Below are positions 46,201 through 55,110 of a DNA stretch of 64,000 nucleotides, in pieces. The position numbers were made by a program, and so were the translations under genes. How positions within the stretch are numbered: the stretch's first letter is position 1; every line of letters begins with the position of its first letter. The notes beneath the pieces are model-generated. The model was not told where the DNA came from, made no database searches, and saw nothing but the letters and a program-made list of their open reading frames with translations. The stretch is taken from assembly GCF_003672135.1 (NCBI RefSeq), contig NC_039513.1, positions 15,465,591 to 15,529,590 of the forward strand, given 5' to 3'. Source of the stretch: Ooceraea biroi. Its lineage: Eukaryota; Arthropoda; Insecta; Hymenoptera; Formicidae.

Positions 46201-48942
46201 TTTAGAATTCCATTTCAATTTATTCGATTAACTGCGCTCACGTAATACGTTGATATCATTAATTAAATTAATTAATTCAGCTACTGGCTGCGCGAAATAA
46301 AACGGCCGCATGTACCAATGCAATTTGTTTAACGTAGCGCCAGACGAATTGTGGACGGGGGCACGAGGAAAGATACACCATTTTCATGAATAATATTATT
46401 GAATAAGAAGTTTAGAGAAGAATTGAAAATAATAAATATTATCAAAAGTCTAACCAAACGAATTGAACTAATAAGAACAGGAAGATTCCGACTGTTCTCT
46501 CTTAAATGCACCTGGAAATGGATAATATTTCGCAGAGAGATACTGCCCTTGGTTATCCGCGGGATCCTACGTAGCAGATACAAGATAAATATTATTGGCG
46601 AGAGTGTATTGCCTCGAGAGAGATGCCGGCGAAGCAGCACCAATAATTCTATTTCGGTCGTAGCCGCGCCACCGTTCCTATTATTGTGGCGGGTGGTCGA
46701 AAGGGGATAAAAAAAGGGGGAGTGCCGTGGAAGGGTGCCCAAATGAGGCCAATTATGCCGGGACTATCGATCGGGATTTTATCGGTGGGCCGCCACTCGA
46801 GCAGCTCGAGCGCAAATATTTCTTTCGGGATGAAGCACCCTCGGATCACCGGGGTGGGCGAATGGTGGATGAAAGGGAGACAAAGTTTGCCGCATAAGAC
46901 TTGATCTCGAGCTACGAAAGCCAGCCACGAGCTACAGGATAATATAAAAAGGCTGTCGAGAGAAGAGCATGCCTTATTAAGGGTCAATGAAGAACATCCC
47001 TTTACGCGGGGTAGAATCCAACACAATGGTGGTCCCCGTCGAGAGAAAAGACCCGGTGATATTTCGTCCGCACGAAGGGGGAAGAACAAAAGACGACGAG
47101 ATAAAGGGCGATCACGAGGAATGCCGGTATAATCTAGTCATTTCCACACTTTGGCCAACGTGTAATCGCTCTTGCGTCAATCACGACGAGAAAAAAACGC
47201 GAGGAGAATGCGTTCGGATAAAATACTCTTGAAAATTCTTCTTTCAGATTGCTCCACGAAATTGCGATGGATCTCTGACTTTTTCCGAATTTTTAATTAA
47301 ACCCTGACGTCGAAGTCCACGAGGATTTTACCTCGACGTTCATGAAATCGACATGGACACGTTAACGATCGTAAACGGAAAATGGGAACGCGTACGTACG
47401 CGATATTAGAGATCCGAGGGACAGAATTATAAAGCGTTATAGACACGTCGCACGGAGTTTTCTAAAAAAAGCAGAAGGACGCTTCGAAGAACGCGGGTTA
47501 GATCGTGCGGTTAAACGGGCTGTAAGAAAGAACGGAAAGACTTACCACCATGTCAGAGCCACTCTTGGAGGCGTCGCTGACGGCGGAGGGGCTCCTTTCG
47601 ATAACGAGGCCTCCAGGTACCGGTGTCGAGGTCGGCGTAGGTGTTGGCGTATGCGTGGGCGTCGGGGTCGCCGCCGAAGTGGTGCTAGCCGGTTGGCTTG
47701 ACTTCGGGGTCGGCGCCGGTGTAACGACGGTGGACGACGCTGACACCGATTGATCCTTGTCGGAGCTTGTCTGATTGTTCCCGGCAGCGGCACCGCCGCC
47801 GCCGCCGACGATGGACGACGCTGCTCCTGCGGCCGCTGTCGAACTCGAACCACCGGACAATTCATCCGTTGGCAAAGAGCTCCCAACGTCTGTCGACAGA
47901 GCAAGCCGGGGCAACGTCACTCCCGTTAAATTCTGCCAGAGGAAACGTACCGTACCGAGAAACACGGCACAAAACACTGCTTCTTCTCGAAAAAATGATT
48001 CCTTCTTCCTTCTCGGAATTTCCTTTGTTACGGAATTAATTACGGAAGCAAGTTCTCCATTATAAAGATAAAGAATAACAGATAAAGAAGCTTTTAAATA
48101 AAAAGCACACTACCGACGAAATGGGATTGGAAAAAATTCCTTGGCACTGTCCGCTCGCGATATTTTTCAGCGATGTTTGAATGTACCGCATGAATTCCGA
48201 ATTAACTTTGAAAAATGGTTAACGGATTTTTGAGATTCCGCGGGATAAAATGATAAAAGTTAAACAATGGTAAAGCGATGTTCTCGCGAGGCAACTGCGT
48301 CGTTCGTGCCGTGTACACGCATGGATAATCAGAGACGAGTTTTCTGTTCCATGTACAACGTCCAGGCTAAAAAAGAAGTAGCAAACTAATTTAGCTCTCC
48401 AGGCCGTGGCGAATTCAACGAAAATCAAAATTTATGTTAAACCGTACTGCGCTTCTCTTTCTCTCTCTTTTTTCCTCTCTGGCGACCGTTAACAATGATT
48501 CAGACACAATACCCTTCTTACAACTTGCATATAATAACGGTTTTTTTTACGCGTGCATTGGAAAGTTACAAAATACGCGGCGTACCAGAGGAAAAAGTAT
48601 GCGTTTGTAAAATTCACGGTAACATTAAAAATTATTCTGTGTATCCTGTACGAGCAAATTGAACTGTCACGCTCCAAGTTGGGAAAATCGTATTGCTTTA
48701 TTGGTCGCGGCGTCCTTTGTAAATCGCACGTGAGAACGTCCAAGCGGATTTGGCCTCGCGACGGTAAGCGGATTCCGCACGCGGCATCATCGTAATTACC
48801 TTGGGCGCTTCTTGCTACGACCAGCTCAACCAGACCGCGAGCCTTCTGAAGAATCGAGATCGCCTGCTCATGGGAGATGTTCGAGTCTAATGGCTGTCCA
48901 TCGATCGCCAGTATCTGATCTCCCTCTACCAGTCGGCCGTCG
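36845..48942 (-). CDS. Patj: Patj, Crumbs-complex multi-PDZ scaffold, 5' partial
   Basis: Patj binds Stardust/Pals1 through an N-terminal L27 domain and uses its PDZ domains to hold Crumbs-complex and actomyosin partners at the apical membrane. Twelve exons join in phase: one leading base, 906 codons and a TAA. Domains in order are the second half of PDZ1 (48.8-48.9 kb), a Thr/Pro linker, PDZ2 (42.2-43.0 kb), PDZ3 (38.9-39.4 kb), PDZ4 (37.8-38.2 kb) and PDZ5 (37.1-37.5 kb). PDZ2-5 are close to remembered fly Patj PDZ1-4, and PDZ1 is extra relative to fly. Linker stretches such as LVKAKSDGSLA and KSRSLEPLTGLAMWSS also match fly Patj. The L27 domain and the first half of PDZ1 were not found and probably lie further upstream or beyond the window. 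Confidence 0.93.
37410..37652 (-). CDS. Patj: Patj exon: linker and PDZ5 start
   Basis: 81 codons. QNLLPTMDRLVKAKSDGSLA, a Thr run, KSRSLEPLTGLAMWSS, then PDZ5 (IIELVKGERGLGFSILDYQ). GLGFSILDYQDP is diagnostic for MPDZ PDZ5/fly Patj PDZ4. Acceptor CCGTAG, donor CAG/GTGCGA. Confidence 0.96.
37775..37936 (-). CDS. Patj: Patj exon: PDZ4 end and linker
   Basis: 54 codons (VNGYRLLGINHMEVVSVLKE, then PIHVRMVCGR). Acceptor TTGAAG is off consensus but phase and homology fix it. Donor AGA/GTGAGT. Confidence 0.94.
38054..38227 (-). CDS. Patj: Patj exon: PDZ4 first part
   Basis: 58 codons (VAQLKKFAEGSGLGISLEGT, then RPHHYIRSILPEGPVGQNG, then SGDELLE). The long insert VDVENGQEVRPHH is typical of fly Patj. 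Acceptor GACTAG, donor GAG/GTTACC. Confidence 0.95.
38311..38535 (-). CDS. Patj: Patj exon: acidic linker to PDZ4
   Basis: 75 codons (DGETTTEIEPEGESH, later AKWQKIVGPDTEIV). The KWQKIVG element also precedes this PDZ in fly Patj and vertebrate MPDZ. Acceptor TTCCGCAG, donor GTG/GTGAGT. Confidence 0.94.
38797..39098 (-). CDS. Patj: Patj exon: PDZ3 remainder and linker
   Basis: 100 codons. EELSGIFVKSISEGSAADL, INDRIVEVDG, LQGYTNHEAVEVLRRTGQTV and RYLRGPKFEQLQQAIAA all match fly Patj closely. Acceptor TTGCAG, donor GCG/GTACGT. Confidence 0.96.
39276..39501 (-). CDS. Patj: Patj exon: linker and PDZ3 start
   Basis: 75 codons plus 1 base. A Pro-rich stretch (PIGAMPVIPAVPLPV) precedes PDZ3 (FTVELTKDIYGLGITIAGYV). 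Acceptor CCCCAG, donor AAAG/GTACTG. The split codon gives Glu with the next exon. Confidence 0.95.
39665..39841 (-). CDS. Patj: Patj exon: PDZ2-PDZ3 linker
   Basis: 59 codons (ALGSHAPIVPTKILGDPDEL to QESDIEMH). VPTxxLxDPxELxR matches the linker after the first PDZ in fly Patj. Acceptor TTGCAG, donor CAC/GTAAGT. Confidence 0.92.
39842..42203 (-). other. Patj intron
   Basis: A 2.4-kb intron between PDZ2 and the following linker, GC-rich at 40.9-41.7 kb. No exon, RNA gene or repeat recognised. Confidence 0.6.
42204..42362 (-). CDS. Patj: Patj exon: PDZ2 second half
   Basis: 53 codons (DNRLQSGDHILQIGDVNLRG, then SEQVAAVLRQSGTHVRLVVA). The SEQVAAVLRQSGTHVRLVVARPVE run is shared with fly Patj. 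Acceptor GCCGCAG, donor CAG/GTACTC. Confidence 0.96.
42912..43046 (-). CDS. Patj: Patj exon: PDZ2 first half
   Basis: 45 codons (LNTEWAQVEVINLINDGSG, then GLGFGIIGGRSTGVVVKTIL, then GGVADR). It aligns with the first PDZ of fly Patj (GLGFGIIG, GVIVKTILPGG). Acceptor TTGCAG, donor CGC/GTAAGG, phase 0. Confidence 0.96.
43047..47545 (-). other. Patj intron
   Basis: A 4.5-kb intron between the Thr-Pro linker and PDZ2. AT-rich at 43.1-44.3 kb, GC-rich at 44.6-45.4 kb with a GA-rich stretch at 45.12-45.17 kb, and a diverged duplicated element (45968-46017 and 46642-46686). Confidence 0.6.
45968..46686. repeat. Diverged direct repeat pair
   Basis: About 50 bases at 45968-46017 and 46642-46686 share ATAATTCTATTTC, then GTCG-AGCCGC, then GTTCCTATTAT, in the same orientation about 670 bases apart. 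Could be edges of an old inserted element or a local duplication. Confidence 0.5.
47546..47889 (-). CDS. Patj: Patj exon: Ser/Gly/Thr-Pro-rich linker
   Basis: 114 codons with runs of Ala/Gly/Ser and a Thr-Pro tract, ending SDMV at a GTG/GTAAGT donor. The high end is set at GTCGACAG because that acceptor keeps phase with the PDZ1 exon. A stronger-looking acceptor (CTGGCAG, about 47936) opens the same frame but needs a different upstream phase, so alternative splicing or a missed microexon is possible. Confidence 0.75.
47618..47668 (-). repeat. Patj: Thr-Pro dipeptide tract in Patj linker
   Basis: The coding strand holds an imperfect ACN-CCN repeat encoding TPTPTHTPTPTPTSTPVP. Likely a rigid, extended spacer between PDZ1 and PDZ2 and a hot spot for length variation. 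Confidence 0.85.
48800..48942 (-). CDS. Patj: Patj exon: second half of PDZ1
   Basis: One base, 47 codons, one base. DGRLVEGDQILAIDG, then LDSNISHEQAISILQ, then VELVVARSAQ. The NISHxQAI helix matches PDZ1 of vertebrate MPDZ and PATJ. Acceptor TTTCAG, donor CAAG/GTAATT. An upstream exon ending in phase 2 must carry the first strands. Confidence 0.93.
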
Positions 48943-49080
48943 CTGAAACAGAAACACTTGAATTAGACACTCGTTATCCATTAACGAGACGCAGAAAAGC
49001 GTATCAAGAACGCTCGACTCAGTCGTCGAAATGATCTGCGAATGAGCGAATCAGGCTGAGTGGCAAAGTCGGCAACAACG

Positions 49081-49130
49081 ATATTCCTCGATATTCCGCG
49101 ATATTCCGCGATATTTCGCGATACTGGCGA
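49081..49130. repeat. 10-bp tandem repeat (about 5 units)
   Basis: Five consecutive 10-base units: ATATTCCTCG, ATATTCCGCG twice, ATATTTCGCG and a diverged ATACTGGCGA. It lies about 140 bases from the PDZ1 exon, within the intron. Confidence 0.9.
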
Positions 49131-52100
49131 CGGAATGGCACACGCGTTACGCGGCAATCAGTCGTGCAGTTTGCCATTGACATTTCCCCCGGCGTGACGT
49201 CGCGCGACGCGTTCGCTTTATGCATCTCGAATTGGGTCGCTAAATGACCAAAGGCCGATCAATAATCAACTTATCTAATACACGAATACGCACACGAATA
49301 CGCACACGATCCGCAAACACACGTGACTCACTCGTGGCGATCGTAATTGCCGGATCGCCTAACGAGGGTCGCCGACCGCGATCGCGAATCAAACAATTTG
49401 TGATTTTCTCATTCATCCACGATCTTTACTCCATTATGATGACGATCACGAAATTTTGGCACTCATGATCCTCGTTGCTGTCTCATGCAGCAGTCTTCGT
49501 AATATATTATAATTATAATTACTTCGCGCGAGTTTCATAAATCTCTCGAGGCGTTCGCAAGATTAAATTTTACGCGTTATTAAACTTTAGACTCTGATTT
49601 ATGTGATTGTTATTACACAAGAATTTGTGACGGGTCTCGATACTGCGAAGAATGAATTATAGCTGGCTTTTTACCCTGCGCTTACAGGCACGACAGAGGA
49701 CAGAGAGTGCTTGTAATACAACATTGCGCGATATTTTTTACATTCTGTATAAAATGAGAAACGCGCCGGTGTAATATCGCATTGTAAATCCCTTCTAATT
49801 CACTTGCCCGATGATGAAATGGGATGATAAAATTTTTAACGAAGTCGCCAGCGTCGCATCGCGCAACAATTTTTGCGCGACATCTCAGTCTACATCATGC
49901 ACTATCACATCGTTCAAATCACAGAAATCACATGATAAAGAATCAGTGAATATGAAACATATAAATGTACTGTTTCTGAGAAGTGAAATAGCATGAACGC
50001 GAATGGCAGACAAGGAGTCTGTAGCTGCGAGAATCCGGTTGTTATCGAATTATCCGTGTCGTAAAAAAGGAGATTTATCACCGCTCGAGAGGCAGAAAAC
50101 AAATGGGGCTTCCGCGGATATATGGGCGCGCAACCTAAGGAAAACGGATGTAACAAAGGAGTACAGATCGCCCGAAATAATCCCGAAATATTTCGTGACG
50201 AGGAGCCGGCTTCCGTCGTCCGTCAAGATAGCAGCGGGCACATCGATATCGCTGCGCGGAGCTAAAGTGGAGCAAGCCAGTCGTCGTACGGGGCGTTCGC
50301 AATCTGTCGGACGGATTCGAACGACAATGCACAACGAAAGGTGGAATCACGGAGACAGTCTGATAAGGGAGTTTCGACAAGCGGCAAGACCCGATATCCG
50401 ACCAATTAAATTTCTCCGCGAAGGACCTGGCCGACACGACGAGGAACCGTCCTCCGCTCGCGAAGTGTGCCGTGTCCCGTAAGTTCCACGCAATTAAACC
50501 CCGAGCTCGAGGCTGCCGTGTAGAGCATCCCCCGGAAGCGGTACGCTATCCTCCTTTCATATCACGGATACTGGAGGCCGAAATATAATAGAAAGCATGA
50601 CAACTGGAAGGTACAATGCTCGTGATGTAGGTAATAAAAGAGCCCCGTCTAATTTAATCATAGGAGCGTAAGTGGAAATTCTATCTCTCAGTTATCGCGA
50701 AACTCTGGCAAATCCTCTCGTCTCCGAGGGATGCCCGGTTTCTCACATATCTCACACGGAAATAGCGGTGCGTTCTATTTCCCAATCTTGCACACCGGCG
50801 AGCTAAAGATAACGTTCCTTAAATAATTTAGAAGGAACCATATCAAGCGACAGAGAGATTTAATATCTTGGGCTCGCGTTGCATATCATTTAAGATCGCT
50901 TCAGCATTTGGTCCGTCGGATGCAAGACAAAATTACTCGCGAACGAGCGAACTGATGAGCAAGACCGACTCCGATTCGTCCGAATGAATGGAAACGAAAA
51001 GGAGCGCTTGGAAAAGTATCCACGTAGTGGAAATCTCAGGAATCGAGGAAACCACGGCAGGAATCTCTCATGATGTGATTACGCTATGATCACCAGAAAC
51101 ATCATTATCTCCATTATTGCCCGGCGTGCCACCATTTATCGAGTGGCGCATTCTCGGCGACATTTGGCATAGCACGCAAAGCTACACATTGCGCGCTGGC
51201 ATTTAACTGCACGAGAACGGTCACGTTAGCCAATTTCCGTCAAAGCGAATTTCGCTTGCCTGCACATTGTCACTAATGACACTAGGCAAAGCTCGCTTGC
51301 TCGGTCACGGTAATCTACGTCTCGATTTTCCGCGGCCTCGAACAGGTGTCTGACTCGACGGGACGTGAACGAAAACGTGCTCGCCACGACCGATTCGAGA
51401 CAAAAAGCAAATTCTACGGGAAACTATGCACGATCGAAGAGCACGAGATGCAAGGGACTTGTTATCCATCCTCTCTTGTCATCCTTCTCGCGCATTACAC
51501 GCGATGTAATGCGAGCGTTCTTTGGCATAGAAGCGTGCAAGAATGTTACTCGATCATGCAAATGCCGCTGCAAAACATATTTGTTAACATATTCCGCCGA
51601 AATTCAAAGTTTCGATTGTTCCCGAGTAGGAACAATGAGGATGAAAAATCCATCACAAGAAGATGATAGTAGATGAAATAACAATCAACGTGTCTCAACG
51701 TGTGAAAATCGATGAAGCTGCTGCGAGAGTAAAACGTACAGCGATATGTTTGCGATGACAAACGTCTGCAAATGAAATAATAATACGACATCGACGAGGC
51801 GCGATGCGGAAAATGCGCAAACACGTGGACGGGATGAATGCATCGACGATACGATTCGCAAGGTGAAGGAGAGAAATCAAACTGGTTAATTAGCGATCAT
51901 GCCTCATTAAATATCAGAAGCATCTTGCCTCTCGACGGAGATGCAGGTCGCCGCGCCGTCGCGAGAGATCGCAGTAACGCTGATAGAAATTACATCGCGA
52001 TGGAAGTAGGAAGTACACGGTAAAAGAAAAATGTAAGACGCAAGAGCGATTACGGTAATGCAGCAGACAGCGGTAGATATGCGACGGCCGGGCGCGCAGA

Positions 52101-54921
52101 AATACTCGGAGGAGAACGATATTTTCTCTCTCTCTCTCTCTCTTTCCCTCTCGTTTCTCTTTTTCTTTCTTTCGTGGAGTATCCTGGTGCCCTGTAAATT
52201 ATGAATGAGACGGAACTCGCGAGCTGTGTGTACCGAGCTCTCAGATTACTTTCGGAGCGCGCTCTGCGCTTCACAGAGTGTACCGTGCAGAGGCGAGCTA
52301 TAAGGGTCGTCAGCGAAAAGAGGGTGGATCGGGGGTGGACAAGGTGTTCGGCACGGTAGATGTAGGAAAACACCGGTCACTATATGTGAGACGAGTGTTT
52401 TAAAGCCGGGGCTTTTAACATACGAGAGGAGCGAACAATGTGGCCGTACGATGGTATCGTAAAATAAAAACAGCTCGCGCGCGTAATTCGTGCGGTTTCC
52501 TCTTTTGCGCGCTTCCTGTGTATATAATCTGACGCTTCTCCGCGCGCGAGCTCAAACCGAAATAACGTTGACGTCGGAATCGCTCGGGAGTCGTGCTGGT
52601 TTAACAAACGTGAACGTATCTCTCGACAAGAGAGGCAGAGAGAAAGAGAGAGAGAGCGAGCGAATTTAACGAGAGGCGCTGTTTTCCGCGCGGAATCGGT
52701 TGCGCGAGTTCCGCTCGCGTCGCGATCGGTTTCTCGGCGTGAATTCAAGATGCCGGTAGTAACTCGAGTACATCTAGCCGTCCATTATGTCCGGACTGCG
52801 AAATAGTTACACGGTCGGCCGGCGTGCTAAACTTCCGCCAAATTTCCAAACTGTTGAGGCAATTCGGCACGAAGGGGGTAGAAGAGGGTGGGTTTGTACT
52901 TTGTCAGAAACGCGTCCATTATGCAGAATCGCCCACGTAAATTTTGTGGCAACACCGCCGCGCCGCAAGATAATTACGTAACCAGACTCGGCGTTACTTT
53001 GCGTTATACCACATAATCGATACTGACGTCTACGCTGGAAAAGGCTGGAAAAGACGCTGAATCTTCCAATAATCGCGCGCGTGAACAAACATGCCTTGTC
53101 GGAAAATACGCTTGTCGGAGCGATCCTTTTGTGCCTTTCAATCATCAAGTTCGATCAGCCGTTAGGCGAGAAACTCGACGTTCGTTTGATTCGATCCTGA
53201 TTGCAGTTAAAACGCGGTGATTCGCGCGCGTAGTGAGTTATTTATTCTTCTCGCGGACCGTTTGATCTGGTCGCGAGTGCTTTGCAAACCCTTGTGATCG
53301 ATACTATTTCCGGCTAATGCAAACGGGACACGTAGCGCGGTACGCACTTTGTAGAACAAAGGGATAATCCGAAATATATTCAAATCAGCGTCGGGCCAAC
53401 AGGCGCGATTCGATTCGATTCGACTCAATTTGAACGCCGTGCATCTTTCCAAAGGGATTAATCAATCCGCCTGAACGATTACCCCGAGAACCATCTTCGA
53501 TCGCGCTCGAACGCGCTTATTCCGAGTCGAGTGAATTTTGATTTGCTTTATATCGCGAAGTTGCCAGGTTACGACTGGATTGTGCGAAAACGAGCGGACG
53601 GAATTGCATTGAGAAATTAAACTCCGCAACGCCGTAAACGTAGTCGAGCCATTTATCGAAAATTTGAAGAAACGTCGGCAGATCGTTGCAACGTAATTTT
53701 CACTTATACGTAACATGATTTCTGAACGATTTCGAGTTTCAGAGAATGCTGTTGCAGTTGGCGTTCAGTTTTACATTTGATTTCACAGCACATCAGCAGT
53801 CTTTCAGCACTTTTAGCCGTTTGTGTACCCGACACAGTCGCAAAAGCGTAAACGCGAAAAGTGCCAAGCAAGCGCCGCAGCAGCTTTGATGATCAATACC
53901 ATCAATGCGTTCAGTTTCCATTGTGACCGCCGGAACTCGATTGGCCGTTGCTAAATCGATGCTTTTTCTTTCATCCAGAAATAGCAGCCGGAGAACGCTG
54001 AACGCGCACTTGAAAATCTCGTCTTTGCATATCACTATGTTTGTACATGGTGCAGGTATGAAAACGCGATCGCGTTTGCTTGGCATTGGAGCAGCTAATA
54101 CGACGTAATACGTATAAAAATAGATGGCATATTTGAAAAATAGCATGCATCGCGTTTCCGGTTGCACGCACGGCACGCGGTGGTCGCAAAAAGACGCGAT
54201 CCTCGCGCAAAAAGTTAAATGTCGATAGAGATACGCGTACAGGTAGAAATGCGCGTCAGAGCGGGGAAAACTTCACGCGAGTCCCGAGTAGAATCGCGGA
54301 ACTTCAGTTTTCTTCCATTTTAGCCGCGCGTTATCCCGCCGTTTCGATGTGCCAATACACCGCGACGCGCACTTATCGATTTGAGCACGTTGTCCTACCG
54401 TATAGCGTCTCTCAGCACTTAGAAGCGCGTAGCGGAGGCAGAAAACTTCCGCCTCCATTGTTTCTAGTGGGTGAGAAAAAGAGAGAGAGAGAGAGAGAGA
54501 AAAAAAAGAACGAAAGGAAGGAAGGAGGGAAGGAGAGACTATATCTCGTTTCCTCTCTTCCGCTCATCCTCTCTGTCTCTCGGCCGCCAGATCCGGCGGA
54601 ACCACCCTCGCGCAACCGCTCCTGCTCCTCACGGGATGTCTCGCTGAAACTTTTAGAACGTATCAAGATATAAACGTCTGCGTCCCGAGGCTTTAAGGGA
54701 AAAGCCGGTAGATCCCGTTTGCAAGTCAAATACGTTTCAATATTCCGCGCCGCGCACACGTACACGCGTCGCGTCGCGGTGCATCTTAACGCGTTCGCTA
54801 CCACGCATCGCGCGTGTGTAATTTTCTCTATTTCACTATTATTGTATAAAATGGAGAGAGTCTATCTTTCCGATATCAGAAATAAAAAGAATTCGAGGTG
54901 GACCGATTTTTCAACCGCACG

Positions 54922-55110
54922 ATGGCAGCGAACGTGTTAACGCTACCAGGCTTATTGGAACACATGTGTCCCAAAGAAGCTGGATTCCAGTTCGAAAGAG
55001 TTCAAGCAAATCCGTCGACCGTGCCAGATTTCTTTCCGTGCTTTGAAAAACCGCCACCGTTACAAGATCGAACTAATTCGCTTCGGATCCGACTCAATCG
55101 GATCTGTTAA
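54922..55110 (+). CDS. Possible small plus-strand ORF, 62 residues, unknown
   Basis: ATG in a favourable context (CACGATGG) opens MAANVLTLPGLLEHMCPKEA and ends at TAA after RLNRIC. Composition is protein-like (PDFFPCFEKPPPLQ) and unlike the Arg/Ser artefact frames nearby. No family recognised. It could be a small gene, a first exon, or chance. Confidence 0.25.
   Translation: MAANVLTLPGLLEHMCPKEAGFQFERVQANPSTVPDFFPCFEKPPPLQDRTNSLRIRLNRIC

Noticed and set aside
50003..50482. 159-codon plus-strand ORF
   Set aside because: Arg/Ser-rich, overlapped by equally open antisense frames, no family resemblance or splice support; typical of GC-rich non-coding DNA.
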